Below are positions 30,301 to 37,929 of a DNA stretch of 64,000 bases, piece after piece. Below the pieces are notes generated by a model, which saw nothing but the letters and a program-made list of their open reading frames with translations, ran no database searches and was not told the DNA's origin. Source of the DNA: Girardinichthys multiradiatus. Taxonomy: Eukaryota; Chordata; Actinopteri; Cyprinodontiformes; Goodeidae. Positions within the stretch are counted from its first letter, which is position 1. Every line of letters begins with the position of its first letter. The position numbers and the translations under genes are program-made. Location: assembly GCF_021462225.1 (NCBI RefSeq), contig NC_061796.1, forward strand, positions 48,403,613-48,467,612, written 5' to 3'.

Positions 30301-30343
30301 CCCGGCTGTGGAGGACTCGTTCCGGTGTGACCGGCTAAAATGA
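5023..30343 (+). CDS. crtc2: CREB-regulated transcription coactivator 2, complete gene (16 coding exons)
   Basis: Coactivator that binds the bZIP of CREB and drives cAMP-responsive transcription. Kinases of the SIK/AMPK group phosphorylate it and 14-3-3 holds it in the cytoplasm; calcineurin releases it to the nucleus. Exons: 5023-5196, 11965-12066, 13481-13597, 15210-15271, 16575-16643, 17103-17209, 18152-18178, 21374-21453, 21755-21801, 22065-22324, 25484-25935, 26212-26457, 26537-26719, 27873-27944, 29847-30036, 30153-30343. They sum to 2379 bases (792 residues plus stop) and every junction keeps frame with GT/AG borders. Residues about 24-55 form the CREB-binding region ([21 protein letters not shown]). 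SIK-type sites remain at S77 ([10 protein letters not shown]), S178 (RTNSDSALH) and S255 (RPRSCEVPG). The middle is Ser- then Gln-rich, and the C-terminal activation domain ends [10 protein letters not shown]. It is about 100 residues longer than human CRTC2, mostly in exons 11-13. The LTGDS junction and the slc39a1 neighbour favour CRTC2 over CRTC1/3. Confidence 0.93.
5425..5442. repeat. 18-bp perfect palindrome
   Basis: GTTAGCATCGATGCTAAC equals its own reverse complement. It sits beside two more GTTAGC/GCTAGC half-motifs at 5406-5420, about 230 bases into intron 1. Such GTTAGC-type words are often seen near teleost gene starts in my experience. Confidence 0.85.
5471..5508. repeat. 8-mer tandem repeat (GTCAGGCT)
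   Basis: Four perfect GTCAGGCT units plus a partial fifth (gtcaggga), flanked by ordinary intron sequence. Confidence 0.95.
7548..7654. repeat. 41-bp tandem repeat, each unit an imperfect hairpin
   Basis: Units start at 7548, 7589 and 7630 (2.6 copies). Each has a purine-rich half (aggaggaggaggatgaagaa) followed by its near reverse complement (cctccttcatcctcctc), so every unit can fold on itself. The surrounding intron is normal. Confidence 0.9.
8690..9180 (+). mobile_element. Tc1/mariner relic (transposase C-terminal half, decayed)
   Basis: The strand resembles the second half of a fish Tc1-like transposase gene: a GGxMxWAW-like stretch ([17 protein letters not shown] at about 8806-8856), then [13 protein letters not shown], then [20 protein letters not shown] in another frame. 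The change of frame between these blocks shows indels. No terminal inverted repeats were recognised. It is inactive. The family call is from memory of Tc1 elements. Confidence 0.6.
9318..9349. repeat. CA dinucleotide microsatellite
   Basis: Perfect CA run of 16 units between tcg and gctgcag. Confidence 0.97.
9824..10370 (+). mobile_element. Tc1/mariner relic (5' end and transposase N-terminal part)
   Basis: It starts with gtgccgtgcaaaagtatcca, which resembles the TIR of a common teleost Tc1 group. Further on, the nucleotide order resembles a transposase helix-turn-helix region (ctatcagcctggaaaggatt, then ggagaaccttcccagaac), with many stops and indels. It is truncated near 10370, before any catalytic motif. 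Confidence 0.6.
10371..11960 (+). other. Rest of crtc2 intron 1, no recognised features
   Basis: Unique AT-rich sequence up to the exon 2 acceptor. A near-palindromic caccatctggtgg occurs at about 11767. No gene or repeat family was recognised. Confidence 0.4.
11965..12066 (+). CDS. crtc2: crtc2 exon 2 (residues 59-92)
   Basis: 102 bases, phase 0/0, acceptor gcag at 11961-11964, donor cag|gtaact. It encodes [10 protein letters not shown] then [14 protein letters not shown]77 corresponds to the SIK-regulated Ser70 of mammalian CRTC2. The residues before it (TQGPYY) differ from the mammalian TRSSHY. Confidence 0.93.
12236..12261. repeat. 10-bp stem, 6-base loop inverted repeat
   Basis: CATCACTATT at 12236-12245 pairs perfectly with AATAGTGATG at 12252-12261. 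It is isolated in intron 2, so it could be a chance hairpin or the remnant of a small palindromic element. Confidence 0.7.
12600..12980. other. C-rich intronic block
   Basis: A long run rich in CCC and CCAG (for example cagccacccccc, gaccccgggccagcc) contrasts with the AT-rich flanks. A 155-residue open frame covers it but is Pro/Ser/Thr low-complexity and matches no family I know. It may be a piece of an old repeat; I cannot name it. Confidence 0.4.
13066..13285 (+). mobile_element. tRNA-derived SINE with 17-bp target-site duplication
   Basis: A 17-base direct repeat (ttagtattgatgtatgg) flanks the insert at 13066-13082 and 13269-13285. The body, 13083-13268, has a tRNA-like head: an A-box-like tggtggtgtagggg near 13093 and a B box GGTTCGAGTCC at 13161-13171 with a paired TCCCGGG/CCCGGA stem. 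It then has a non-tRNA body and a short A/T tail. Perfect duplications mean a fairly young insertion. I do not assign a named SINE family. Confidence 0.88.
13481..13597 (+). CDS. crtc2: crtc2 exon 3 (residues 93-131)
   Basis: 117 bases, phase 0/0. It encodes a segment with [15 protein letters not shown], invariant in the family. The donor is CAA|GTATCC, a weak but valid 5' splice site. It was chosen because it joins in frame to [11 protein letters not shown] in exon 4. Confidence 0.9.
13598..15209 (+). other. crtc2: crtc2 intron 3
   Basis: Unique sequence except for a hAT-type MITE at 14628-15014. Confidence 0.75.
14628..15014. mobile_element. Non-autonomous hAT-type element (MITE)
   Basis: The 387-base insert starts tagGAGTGCACCGATC and ends GATC-like ...CAGTGCACCCCTA, so the termini are inverted repeats around GTGCACC. 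Subterminal GATCGG/CCGATC words repeat inside both ends. Flanks ctaattag (14620-14627) and gtaattag (15015-15022) form an 8-bp target duplication with one mismatch, as expected for hAT. No transposase frame is present. Confidence 0.75.
15210..15271 (+). CDS. crtc2: crtc2 exon 4 (residues 132-151)
   Basis: 62 bases, acceptor ccctccag, donor AG|GTGGTG at 15272, ending with two bases of a split Arg codon. It encodes [20 protein letters not shown], which matches the family SPAYLSPPP block. Confidence 0.93.
15272..16574 (+). other. crtc2: crtc2 intron 4
   Basis: Unique sequence with a C-run (ccccccccacccccc) just after the donor at 15285-15300. No repeat was recognised. Confidence 0.6.
16575..16643 (+). 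CDS. crtc2: crtc2 exon 5 (residues 152-174)
   Basis: 69 bases, acceptor ataag at 16570-16574, donor cag|gtgaat. It encodes [20 protein letters not shown] plus LN, aligning with the mammalian GNFPAEKGQLFRLPSALN. It starts with one base and ends with two bases of split Arg codons. It is too short for simple ORF finding and was placed by homology and phase. Confidence 0.88.
16644..17102 (+). other. crtc2: crtc2 intron 5
   Basis: 459 bases of unique sequence. The acceptor has a clear pyrimidine tract (tctctcatcccctcag). Confidence 0.7.
17103..17209 (+). CDS. crtc2: crtc2 exon 6 (residues 175-210), main SIK/14-3-3 site
   Basis: 107 bases. It encodes [15 protein letters not shown]. Together with LNR from exon 5 this makes [11 protein letters not shown], the 14-3-3 site; S178 corresponds to mammalian Ser171, with Asn in place of Ser170. 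It ends in phase 1 (agc g|gtgag). Confidence 0.93.
17210..18151 (+). other. crtc2: crtc2 intron 6
   Basis: Unique sequence plus a short decayed LINE fragment at 17840-17945. Confidence 0.65.
17840..17945 (+). mobile_element. Short non-LTR retrotransposon fragment
   Basis: gcgcctcctggacgcctccc followed by a decayed ggaggtgtt-like and ggaccc-like order resembles the 3' coding end of the LINE seen more completely at 58770-59130 (cctcctggacgccttact). It is about 100 bases and strongly mutated. Confidence 0.5.
18152..18178 (+). CDS. crtc2: crtc2 exon 7, 27-nt microexon (residues 211-219)
   Basis: A 27-base exon between gctgcag and gtgagtg encodes QSDAENRR between split codons. The phase is 1 in and 1 out, so it can be skipped without losing frame. 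Placement rests on splice signals and phase; family similarity is weak in this stretch. Confidence 0.65.
19020..20998 (-). mobile_element. L2-type LINE, 5'-truncated, antisense to crtc2
   Basis: Read on the minus strand, the right part encodes reverse transcriptase: [20 protein letters not shown], which carries the YADD catalytic box near 20745-20760, then a block with [19 protein letters not shown] and [13 protein letters not shown] (20198-20497). The 3' end at 19020 matches, in reverse, the piece at 24477-24787. A frameshift-and-stop pattern (for example a TAG-containing stretch near 20660) shows it is dead. No 5' half or endonuclease is present. This is typical of teleost L2. Confidence 0.85.
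20198..20497 (-). pseudogene. L2 reverse transcriptase C-terminal fragment
   Basis: A 99-residue open stretch within the L2 copy. Recognisable are [10 protein letters not shown] and [12 protein letters not shown], the conserved thumb-region motifs after the palm of L2/CR1 reverse transcriptases. It is open only by chance survival; the rest of the frame is broken. Confidence 0.85.
21374..21453 (+). CDS. crtc2: crtc2 exon 8 (residues 220-246)
   Basis: 80 bases, acceptor cctgcag, donor aag|gtaccc, ending in phase 0. It encodes [20 protein letters not shown] then AWDIKK, matching the family IEENLLDDKHLLKPWDAKK block. Confidence 0.92.
21454..21754 (+). other. crtc2: crtc2 intron 8
   Basis: 301 bases of unique sequence. 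Confidence 0.7.
21755..21801 (+). CDS. crtc2: crtc2 exon 9 (residues 247-261)
   Basis: 47 bases, acceptor gcctcag, donor aa|gtgagt. It encodes [16 protein letters not shown]255 in RPRSCEV is the family phosphosite usually numbered about 275 in mammals. Confidence 0.92.
22065..22324 (+). CDS. crtc2: crtc2 exon 10 (residues 262-348)
   Basis: 260 bases, acceptor cctcctag, donor g|gtctgt. It encodes NIFTSPEQP, then [20 protein letters not shown] (family-invariant, in the region that carries nuclear export activity in mammals), then [13 protein letters not shown]. Confidence 0.93.
22484..22824 (+). mobile_element. tRNA-derived SINE
   Basis: tRNA-like head: A-box-like tggcactgttgg near 22490 and B box GGTTCAACTCC at 22532-22542. 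The core is shared by many fish SINEs (catgttctccccgtgcatgc, cttcctcccacagtccaaag, gcgatggactggtgacctgt). The tail is a tetranucleotide run (gatgactgactgac). Similar T-rich sequences on both sides (cattttttttcaat / cattttttccaat) are a likely target duplication. Confidence 0.85.
24097..24110 (-). promoter_or_regulatory. CTCF-like motif, intron 10
   Basis: Minus-strand CCAGCAGGTGGCGC matches the CTCF core CCASYAGRKGGCRS at all positions. Occupancy is not shown by sequence. Confidence 0.4.
24477..24787 (+). mobile_element. L2 3' end, sense orientation
   Basis: This piece is the reverse complement of 19020-19290 with few differences (for example ctccactgtcgctacatgca, aaccttgagacgacatgtgt). It ends in ataaaataaa, the 3' tail of the element. 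It is a 5'-truncated insertion of the same L2 subfamily. Confidence 0.85.
24895..25235 (+). mobile_element. Tc1/mariner relic (transposase N-terminal region)
   Basis: The order gaaagacatcagcagtgacc, aacctgggaagggttagaag, cttcccaggagtgga matches the helix-turn-helix part of a common fish Tc1 subfamily and the second copy at 52225-52945. Stops and indels break the frame. Confidence 0.7.
25484..25935 (+). CDS. crtc2: crtc2 exon 11 (residues 349-499), Ser-rich repeats
   Basis: 452 bases, acceptor ccctcag, donor cag|gtaaca, ending in phase 0. It encodes about eight near-repeats of (L/I)QSSLSNPN type, then [11 protein letters not shown] and [16 protein letters not shown], both conserved in CRTC2. 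The repeat region is longer than in mammals. Confidence 0.93.
26212..26457 (+). CDS. crtc2: crtc2 exon 12 (residues 500-581), Gln-rich
   Basis: 246 bases, acceptor tttgcag, donor tcg|gtatgt. It starts [18 protein letters not shown], conserved with mammals, then becomes Gln/His-rich ([28 protein letters not shown]), as in transactivation segments. Confidence 0.92.
26537..26719 (+). CDS. crtc2: crtc2 exon 13 (residues 582-642)
   Basis: 183 bases, acceptor ctctgcag, donor aac|gtgagt. It is weakly conserved and has two SUMO-consensus motifs, VKSE (K595) and VKLD (K613), and a Gln-rich end ([14 protein letters not shown]). Confidence 0.88.
26720..27872 (+). other. crtc2: crtc2 intron 13
   Basis: 1.15 kb of unique sequence; no recognised repeat. 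Confidence 0.6.
27873..27944 (+). CDS. crtc2: crtc2 exon 14 (residues 643-666)
   Basis: 72 bases, acceptor atcccag, donor cag|gtaaac. It encodes [20 protein letters not shown] plus SNQQ. Confidence 0.88.
27945..29846 (+). other. crtc2: crtc2 intron 14
   Basis: 1.9 kb. It holds a CTCF-like site at 28234. A CT run (ctctctctctctat) lies at 29435-29449. Otherwise unique sequence. Confidence 0.6.
28234..28247 (-). promoter_or_regulatory. CTCF-like motif, intron 14
   Basis: Minus-strand CCACTAGAGGGCGC matches the CTCF core with at most one difference. This word also occurs in vertebrate repeats, so it may be passenger sequence. Confidence 0.35.
29847..30036 (+). CDS. crtc2: crtc2 exon 15 (residues 667-729)
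   Basis: 190 bases, acceptor gttccag, donor g|gtacca. It encodes a Gln/Asn-rich stretch ([17 protein letters not shown]) and ends NVPNIILT, the start of the conserved C-terminal domain. Confidence 0.92.
30153..30343 (+). CDS. crtc2: crtc2 exon 16 and stop (residues 730-792)
   Basis: 191 bases, acceptor cctgcag. With exon 15 it makes [18 protein letters not shown], then [25 protein letters not shown] and the end [16 protein letters not shown], with TGA at 30341-30343. The C-terminal activation domain is intact. Mammals end SFRSDRLQ. Confidence 0.95.
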
Positions 30344-31149
30344 ACACCCCCTGCCCGCTTAGAGGTGAAGAGGACGCTGTCTGTCCACCATAACCCCTCA
30401 CCCCAACCAGCTGGTCTGCAGAGCGAGGTCTGGCTCCAGATCTTCATCCCTGAGGGATGAAGGCTTTGACTGAAGAACCTGAGGTCAGGGGTCGGGATGA
30501 GCTGACGGAGGGAGATTATCCCGTCTGAGGCACTTAACTGAAAACACTCTTGCTTCTTATTGCTGGCATTAGCATGTCTGCGCCATGATGTAAGAAACCA
30601 AACCAGCAGCGCTTTGAGGAGCTTTGCTATGCATGCTGATGAGCGCCGGAACCGCTCCATCAGCCACTTTAACGGGAATCAGCCACCATGGTTGTTGAGA
30701 AAATGTTTTTCTGACTGTGATGGCATCAGACATGCAGCAGGCTGAGGATCTCTGAGTTCCTGCAGCTCTAAGTGCCATTACAGACCTTCTCTGAGCATCT
30801 CGCTCAGAGAAGGTTCTCCCTGATCAACTGTTTCTGTTTTATTTTTCCAGAGGAGATCCTGGAAGATGTTCCAGAGCAGCCCAGGATGTCTAGATGCTTT
30901 AAATGTTGGATCAGTTAACGACGGTCAGGCTGGCTGGTTGTGATCTCTCACTGCTCACACCTCCTGAAGGGTCAGAACATTTAAAGCCATACGCCATAAC
31001 AGAGATCTGGGTTTCCACACGGAGCTTCTGCTGCAGCTGATGTAACTAGAGCCGAGCAGCACGACCAGAACATCAGATCTGACGTTCTGAATTTAAACAA
31101 AGCTTTTATTTGGCTGATAGGTGACTGAGATTCTACTGAGAGCAGGACC
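30344..31149 (+). other. crtc2: Probable crtc2 3' untranslated region
   Basis: Non-coding sequence after the stop. I found no convincing AATAAA in this stretch, so the 3' end is undefined. Confidence 0.4.
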
Positions 31150-31525
31150 AGGAAACAAGGTCCCACCCTTCCCTTTGGTCCTGTGGTTCTGAACCATATC
31201 CTGGATCCAAGCAGCAGAAATGTTCTTAGTAGGGTGGCGGGGTACTGTCGTATTTATAAGGAGAGGAGCTTCTTTATCTAGGAAGAGCTTGGAGCAGAAC
31301 TCCTCCACATCAACACGAGTCAGCTGAGGTGGATCATCTGAGCTTGATCCTAGATACCTTCCCACTGGGAGGAGATCCCTGTGTGGACCAAGAACCTTCT
31401 GGTTGGACTTCACACTTCTTTTGTTCTGAGAAGACCATGGGATTTCTCAGGCAGAGCTGGGAAGGTCTGGGTTTCCATCCAGGATCGGTACTTCTACCCA
31501 ATCCCAGATAATTGGAATGAAGCAG
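31150..31525 (+). mobile_element. Non-LTR retrotransposon 3' fragment (same family as 58770)
   Basis: The order ccacccttccctttggtcct, gaactcctccacatcaacac, gagtcagctgaggtgg, ccactgggaggagatccc, gggtttccatccaggat follows the 3' end of the LINE seen at 58770-59130, with indels and stops. It lies just after crtc2, in sense. Confidence 0.65.
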
Positions 31526-34170
31526 GTGAAGGAATGAAAACCCAGTCGTGTCTGAGGCGGTGTTGAATACTGCTTTATTCCTGCTGACTGTGGTCCAAAC
31601 ATCTGTACAGAACCTTTAATCCACCACTCTTTACCAATCCCCACTGAAACAGAAGCAGCCAAAGTCCCGCGAAAATATCTGGACCACCTTCAGAAATCCT
31701 GGAGAACTGTTGATCCAGACCTCTTTAAGAGACTGCAGGAAGGGTCTGGATCAGGAGTTCACACAGGATTTACCCTCACAGAGCTGGACCAGAACATTAA
31801 CTCCTCACATTGAGATTGCAATCTTTTTAAGAGAAACCGGGTCAAAGTCGGGTACTAGATTAACAATCAGTTTAATGTGATCAGAACCTCATTGATCCTC
31901 TGAGTTCGGTTCATTTGAACGGACCCACAGCAGCTGCTCGTACATGAAGCACGTTGGCTTTGAATCCATGCCCACATTCCTGACAGAACCCTGGACCGGA
32001 TCGGCCGCTAGCTGTATCCAGGAACCAGGATGATGGTGCAACAGCTACTTCACTTCCTCTCAGGTCTGGGTCTGAAACACAGGTTCTGAATCCAACAGGA
32101 ATCCTCCTGGTTCTGAAAACAGAAACATCAGATCATTGATCAGATTTTCACACAGATAAAAAAAAGGATTTTTGCACTTTGAATGAAAAAAATGAAAATA
32201 TTTAGATTATATTTTTATTCAGATTTCAGCCAATCAACCTCTTTCCCTTTAGCTCCGCCCACTCACTGTTATTGGCCACGCCCCTCTGCTGCGCCCATCT
32301 TTCAGCCATTTTTTTTGCTCCGACGTGTAAATAATTACTTTGTCTTTTATGAAGCAGAGAAACGTGACGAGAGGAAGAAAACTCCTCAGCTGTCGGCTGC
32401 ATGCGGGAACCGACAAACATGTTCTGTTCACACAGTCAGGTCCGGGTTCTGTTCCTGGTTTTTAGGTTCGGATGTTCACATAGAAAAACAAGATCCTTCA
32501 CAGAATCACTAAGAAAGTTCTGCTCAGAGGTTCCCATCCATTCTTGGTCATAAATTTCAGAATAGTTTGTATCTTTTCCTGATTTATCAGAACCGTTCTG
32601 TTCAGATTCCTCTGATCCACACTGGGTCACAGTTCTACATACCCCCTCAATAATGTTGGACCGGTAGAGTTTATTAAACTGGTCTGATTCCTGCACCGAC
32701 CCGATTCTCATCGCTGTCCATAAATTCTGAACAGGGATGAACTCGGAGCTTTATCCATTAATTCTCAGCAGAGTCCAGTTAAAACCATCCATTAAAACCA
32801 GTTTGGATCTGTGTTTGGGATCGTGGTCCTGCTGGGTCCAGATTGAACCATCCAGCTGATGTTCTCAGGAGCTTCTCTCTTAGTTGCCACCTTCTGACAG
32901 CATGATGGACAGGGACACTGGTGTTCATGGCACGCCCGGGTCTTGGTGGTTTCTGGGTCAGTCACGAAGATCTGGACTAAGTTCTCCTCCATCTGGGGAA
33001 CCGTTTGGGTTTTCATCCACACCTTGAATGATTTATTTGCATGACGCCATTTGAACTGATCCATCTGCGGATGTTTAAAAATGTCTCTTTCTGAGTTCTT
33101 GGACCCTCCCATTGTTCTGAGTTCTGGTGAGTCCAGTGAGCGCTGACGGATAAATCATTTTCATCCGGATCACCGATCATCTTGTTCTCCTCAAGTTCAG
33201 AGGCTGGAGTGGGTCTGAAAAAATTCACCCTGAAGCCAAAGTGGACCAGCTGGATGTTTGGGTCTGTTCAGATAAATCAGTAAAAGATCCAAATCAGTAT
33301 GACGTTAATGCAGATGAGTGGACCTCTGAACGGTGCTGGAGATATGTTGATGTTCTGACACCAGCAGAACATTTTGGTTCTGGCTCCAACATGAAACCAG
33401 GCCACCATGTTCATGTGGGAGGTGTTTGGATTTAGAAACAAAGCTGAAGAATTAAAGTGAGCTAAATGTTCTGGAAGTCGAAGCGCTTAGGCAGAACCGA
33501 TGTGACTGTGTGGTTCTGTTAGCTGAGATCCTCCAAGTGGGTCTAAGGTTTGAGATCTGGGAGCGGGAGCGTGGAGAAAATCAGGTTCTGCCCCCTGCAG
33601 GTCAGAGTGGGCTGCTGCAGATTTATTCTCTTAAAACAGAAACCAGAACCAAACCCAGACCCAGACCATTAAAGTCAGTTTGTTAACCAGAACCATGTGA
33701 AAATGTGCCTAAATTTAAACCCGAGGAGTCACTGTGAGCGAGAAGCTCAAACCTTCTCAGATCATCTTCTATCATTCAGTCAGTGGGACAGTCTATGGGC
33801 CTGGAGCCGCCCACTGTGGGACGTGTTCTGGTTCTGTCAGAAAGACTCAGAGCAGACCCAGATGTCTTTGAACTCGGAACCCCTTGGATTCCTCAAGGAG
33901 GGACCGGAAAAAGCTTCGGGAAGGATGAATGTCATTTCTGGCTCAGTTGGGTTCGTTCCTTCTCAGTCAGCAGAGTTCTGCTCTCAGAGGGCGAATTGGA
34001 CCTGAAAAACGACCCAGAGAGTCCTTCTTAAACAGACTCAGTTTAATTCTTCAATGATCGATCAAACCAGATGTGGCGGAGCTTCGGTTCTGAGCGAATC
34101 ACGAACAAATCAGGTTCTGTGAACCTGTTCGTTCCACGATGATTCTGTTTAAACTTAGTGGACGCTGCAG
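31526..34170. other. Intergenic DNA, no recognised gene
   Basis: Unique sequence rich in GGTTCTG/CAGAACC words. A short CTCF-like word (minus CCTGCAGGGGGCAG) lies at 33588-33601. Open frames here are short and overlapping, and resemble no family. Confidence 0.45.
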
Positions 34171-34204
34171 CTGTGTGTGTGTCTGTGTGTGTGTGTGTGT
34201 GTGT

Positions 34205-34243
<39 letters not shown>

Positions 34244-34308
34244 TGTGTGTGTGATTGTGTGTGTGTGTGTGTCTGTGTGTGAGTGTGTGTGTCTGTGTGT
34301 GTGTGTGT

Positions 34309-34342
<34 letters not shown>

Positions 34343-34484
34343 GTGTCTGTGTGTGAGTGTGTGTGTCTGTGTGTGTGTGTGTGTGTGAGTGTGTGTGTGT
34401 GTGTGTGTGTGAGTGTGTGTCTGTGTGTGTGTGTGTGTGTGTCTGTGTGTGTGTGTGTGTGTCTGTGTGTGTCTGTGTGTGTGT

Positions 34485-34527
<43 letters not shown>

Positions 34528-34552
34528 TGTGTGTGTGTGTGTGTGTCTGTGT

Positions 34553-34594
<42 letters not shown>

Positions 34595-34595
34595 T

Positions 34596-34681
<86 letters not shown>

Positions 34682-34704
34682 TGTGTGTGTCTGTGTGTGT
34701 GTGT

Positions 34705-34758
<54 letters not shown>

Positions 34759-34806
34759 TTGTCTGTGTGTGTCTGTGTGTCTGTGTGTGTGTGTGTCTGT
34801 GTGTGT

Positions 34807-34843
<37 letters not shown>
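34171..34843. repeat. Interrupted GT array (0.67 kb)
   Basis: A GT dinucleotide array regularly broken by single-base changes (gtctgt, gtgagt, gattgt). The longest unbroken runs are near 34605-34680. Alternating purine-pyrimidine sequence of this length can adopt Z-DNA. All three plus frames are open only because no stop can be spelled. Confidence 0.97.
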
Positions 34844-34846
<3 letters not shown>

Positions 34847-35270
34847 ACTGGGGGTCAGTTTGAGGCCATACTTCATCCTGTTTTGTACTGATGTTTATTC
34901 ATTTCTCACATCCTTCATGTTGTTTATAGTTTCAGAGGAAAAACTGATGTTTGTTTGTATTCAGATGTTTTTGTTGAAGTTGTTTATTAAAAATAATATT
35001 AATAACCAGGGAATGCTGTATATGTTGCTTTTGACGTGAATAGGAGACATTTTTACAGAGAGACAGATTGTATCCTCACATTATTTTACAGAAAATAAAC
35101 CAACCTGCAGAAATGCTGCCCCCTGCTGTCTGTTTCAGATATGAAAGAGCTGATTGGTTCATCTTTATTCACTTTGAGATTTTCTGTTTATATGAAAATA
35201 AGATATTAAAGTGATAAACAGCCCCACTGGTACAGTTGTCCCTCCAAGGTAAACATACAGTCACAGGATC
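34844..35270. other. Intergenic DNA with AATAAA at 35094
   Basis: AT-rich unique sequence. AATAAA at 35094-35099 is followed by ctgccccctgctgt (35116-35129), a CTCF-like word on the minus strand. No gene was assigned. Confidence 0.4.
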
Positions 35271-35274
35271 GGCA

Positions 35275-35760
35275 TCTGAGTTTGGAGCACCTTACAAAAA
35301 GTATTTACACCCCTTAAACTTTGCCACATTCTGTCCTTTTCCAGCATTTCTTTTGACCATCCTACACAAAGTAGAGCAGATCTGTGAGATGGAAGAAGAA
35401 TGATTCATGGTTTTCAACATTTTTACTAATAAAAATTAAAAGTGTGGTGTGCATGTATTCAGCCACATTTACCGATGCCTCTAAATAAAATCCAGTGCAG
35501 CCATTTATCTTCTGAAGGCACCTAATTAGTCCTCAGAGGTTCTTTAGAGAACAATCAGCATCATGAAGACGAAGGACTACAACAGACAGGTCAAGAAGAA
35601 AGATCTGGTTCAGTTTAGAGCAGGGTTAGGTTCTACAACAACATCCCAAGCTCTAAACATCTCCTATAGCTCTGTTCAATCCATCTGGACATGGAGAGAG
35701 GATGGACCAACTTCAGACCTGGAGAAGATGTGGATGTCCACCTAGACCAAGAGGCTGGAC
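35275..35760 (+). mobile_element. Tc1/mariner relic (TIR and transposase start)
   Basis: Starts with ccttacaaaaagtatttaca, a TIR-like end of a common teleost Tc1 group. At 35563 it opens MKTKDYNRQVKKKDLVQFRA, recognisable as the first helix-turn-helix of a Tc1 transposase, and continues to TSQALNISYSSVQSIW. The frame then decays. No catalytic part is left. Confidence 0.7.
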
Positions 35761-35959
35761 AAGGAGAGCAAGTTTGACACTGACTCTTTTTAATTTGTGC
35801 TTCTGAAGCTTGCTTCACCTCGTGATGTCACTGCCCACATATGGTCGGGTCTGGGCTTTTCAACATTAGGTTCACAGTTTGATTATTGCGGTCTAAACTC
35901 CTTGAGAGTTCAGCTATGTGTGCATTTGGACGTTCCTGTTCTTCTTTGTGAAAAACAAA

Positions 35960-36903
35960 TACACTCACCGGCCACTTTATTAGGTCCACCTGTCCAACTG
36001 CTCGTTAATTTCTAATCAGCCAATCACATGGCAGCAACTCAATACATTTAGGCCTGTAGACATGGTCAAGATGATCTGCTGCAGTTCAAACCGAGCATCA
36101 GAACGGGGAAGAAAGGTGATTTAAGTGACTTTGAACGTAGCATGGTTGTTGGTGCCAGACAGGCTGGTCTGAATATTTCAGAAACTGATGATCTACTGGG
36201 ATTTTCACTCACTGCCATCTCTAGTTTACAGAGAAAATGAGAAAATATCCAGTGATCCAGTTCTGTGGACACAAATGTCTTGTTGATGCCAGAGGTCAGA
36301 GGTGAATGGCCAGACTGGTTGGAGCTGATAGAAAGGCAACAGTAACTCAAATAACCACTCGTTACAACCAAGGCATGCAGAAGATCATCTCTGAACGCAC
36401 AACACGTTGAAACCTCGAGACGGATGGGCTACAGCAGCAGAAGACCACACCGGGTGCCACTCCTGTCAGCTAAGAACAGGAAACTGAGGCTACAGTTCAC
36501 ACAGGTTCACCAAAATTGGACAACAGAAGATTAGAAAAACGTTGCCTGTTCTGATGAGTCTCGATTTCTGCTGCGACATTCAGATGGTCGGGTCAGAATT
36601 TGGTATCAACATCATGAAAGCATGGATCCATCCTGCCTTGTATCAACGGTTCAGGCTGGTGGTGGTGGTGTAATGGTGTGGAGGATATTTTTTTGGCACA
36701 CTTTGGGCCCCTTGGTACCAATTGAGCATCGTGTCAACACCACAGCCTACCTGAGTATTGTTGCTGACCAGGTTCATCCCTTTATGACCACAGTGGACCC
36801 ATCTTCTGATGGTTACTTCCAGCAGGATAACGCGCCATGTCATAAAACACCAATCATCTCAGACTGGTTTCTTGAACATGACAATGATTATTCAGATTTC
36901 TGA
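35960..36903 (+). mobile_element. Tc1/mariner relic, 3'-truncated
   Basis: Starts with tacactcaccggccacttta, the well-known terminal sequence of a widespread fish Tc1 family. The transposase region follows with several small indels. Its later part is open at 36622-36903: SCLVSTVQAGGGGVMVW and the second catalytic aspartate in YFQQDNAPCH. It breaks off soon after (WFLEHDND), before the third catalytic residue and the right TIR. Confidence 0.9.
36622..36903 (+). pseudogene. Tc1 transposase fragment
   Basis: The 93-codon open remnant of the element at 35960. It carries GGGGVMVW and the QQDNAPCH box of the DDE catalytic core. It lacks the first Asp in frame and the final Glu, so it is non-functional. 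Confidence 0.88.
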
Positions 36904-37925
36904 GCGTGGGATGCATCACGTCACTGGTTCTGAGACCAGTTCTACCAGGATTCGTTCCACATTAGACGGCATTGATGGAAACTGCTGGGATATAAAGAAG
37001 ATAGAACCAGAGGGTAGAGCGGTCCTGATTAATCTCTCGTTAATGGGTTTGGTACCAATTTCCCACATCACAAGCAGACCTTAAAATTCCAGTCATCAAT
37101 TCTGTGGTTTCTGGGTCTCTGGCTCAGAACTTCCACTTTTATACAGATTAAAAAATCAAGAAAGATTTATTCACCTTAAATCTGGGTTTTCAACTGGACC
37201 TGCGGTTCCTAAACTGAGCACAGCTGGTTCAGGTGACAAAGTACTGAACAGCTATTTTAGATTCTATTCCCTTGTTGAAACCAGAATACAGGTATCAAAG
37301 TTCTGTTCTGTCCTCATGTAAGCCTCACAGATTCTGAAATGATGGAAATTGGTTCTGATGACAGAATAACAGGCCTTTGTGATCCAGTCCACCAGAAACC
37401 TTCTTCAGCATCGTGATGTTTGGTGGACATAATTAATTTCCAGAAAATAAAACCTGCCTCAGGCATTTTGTCTTCAAAGAATAAAACCAGTTAGAAGGAC
37501 CTGATTCTGTGGATCTGGTTCTGTGGGCTTTTTGTCTTAATCCCAGACGAGTTGTACTGGACCTGCTGCTCCAAGCTACATCAAAGTCATGGTGTGCCTG
37601 CAGTGAACTGTTTTTTTTTTTTCTGGGTTCTGGTTCTGATGACTGCAGCTGCAGTTTGGGTATTTGGAGCTGAGATGCTGCTGTTGTTGTGTCCTCCTGG
37701 TTGGTATGAATTGATTCTGATGCATTCAGCATGTTCTGGTTCTTCTTGGTCTGCTCACCATGTGTTGCTTGGCCTTGTTTGGTTCTGTTCTGTCTTCATG
37801 GATGGTTTATGGCCTGTAAACCCACAGTTCCTAGTTATTTTCTAGAACTTCCAGCAGCTTCATGATGAATAATTCAGTTCATCTTCCACTGAAATGAAAA
37901 GGTCCAGCAGAGAAACACACCTTCC
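36904..37925. other. Intergenic DNA, no recognised gene
   Basis: Unique sequence with a T11-12 run near 37611. No repeat family was recognised. Confidence 0.45.
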
Positions 37926-37929
37926 TCCT

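Noticed and set aside
32792..33112. 106-codon minus-strand frame with a Cys-rich patch
   Set aside because: No recognisable family; overlapping antisense and neighbouring frames of similar length suggest chance.
34043..34891. Cys/Val and His/Thr frames over the GT array
   Set aside because: Dinucleotide repeat artefact.
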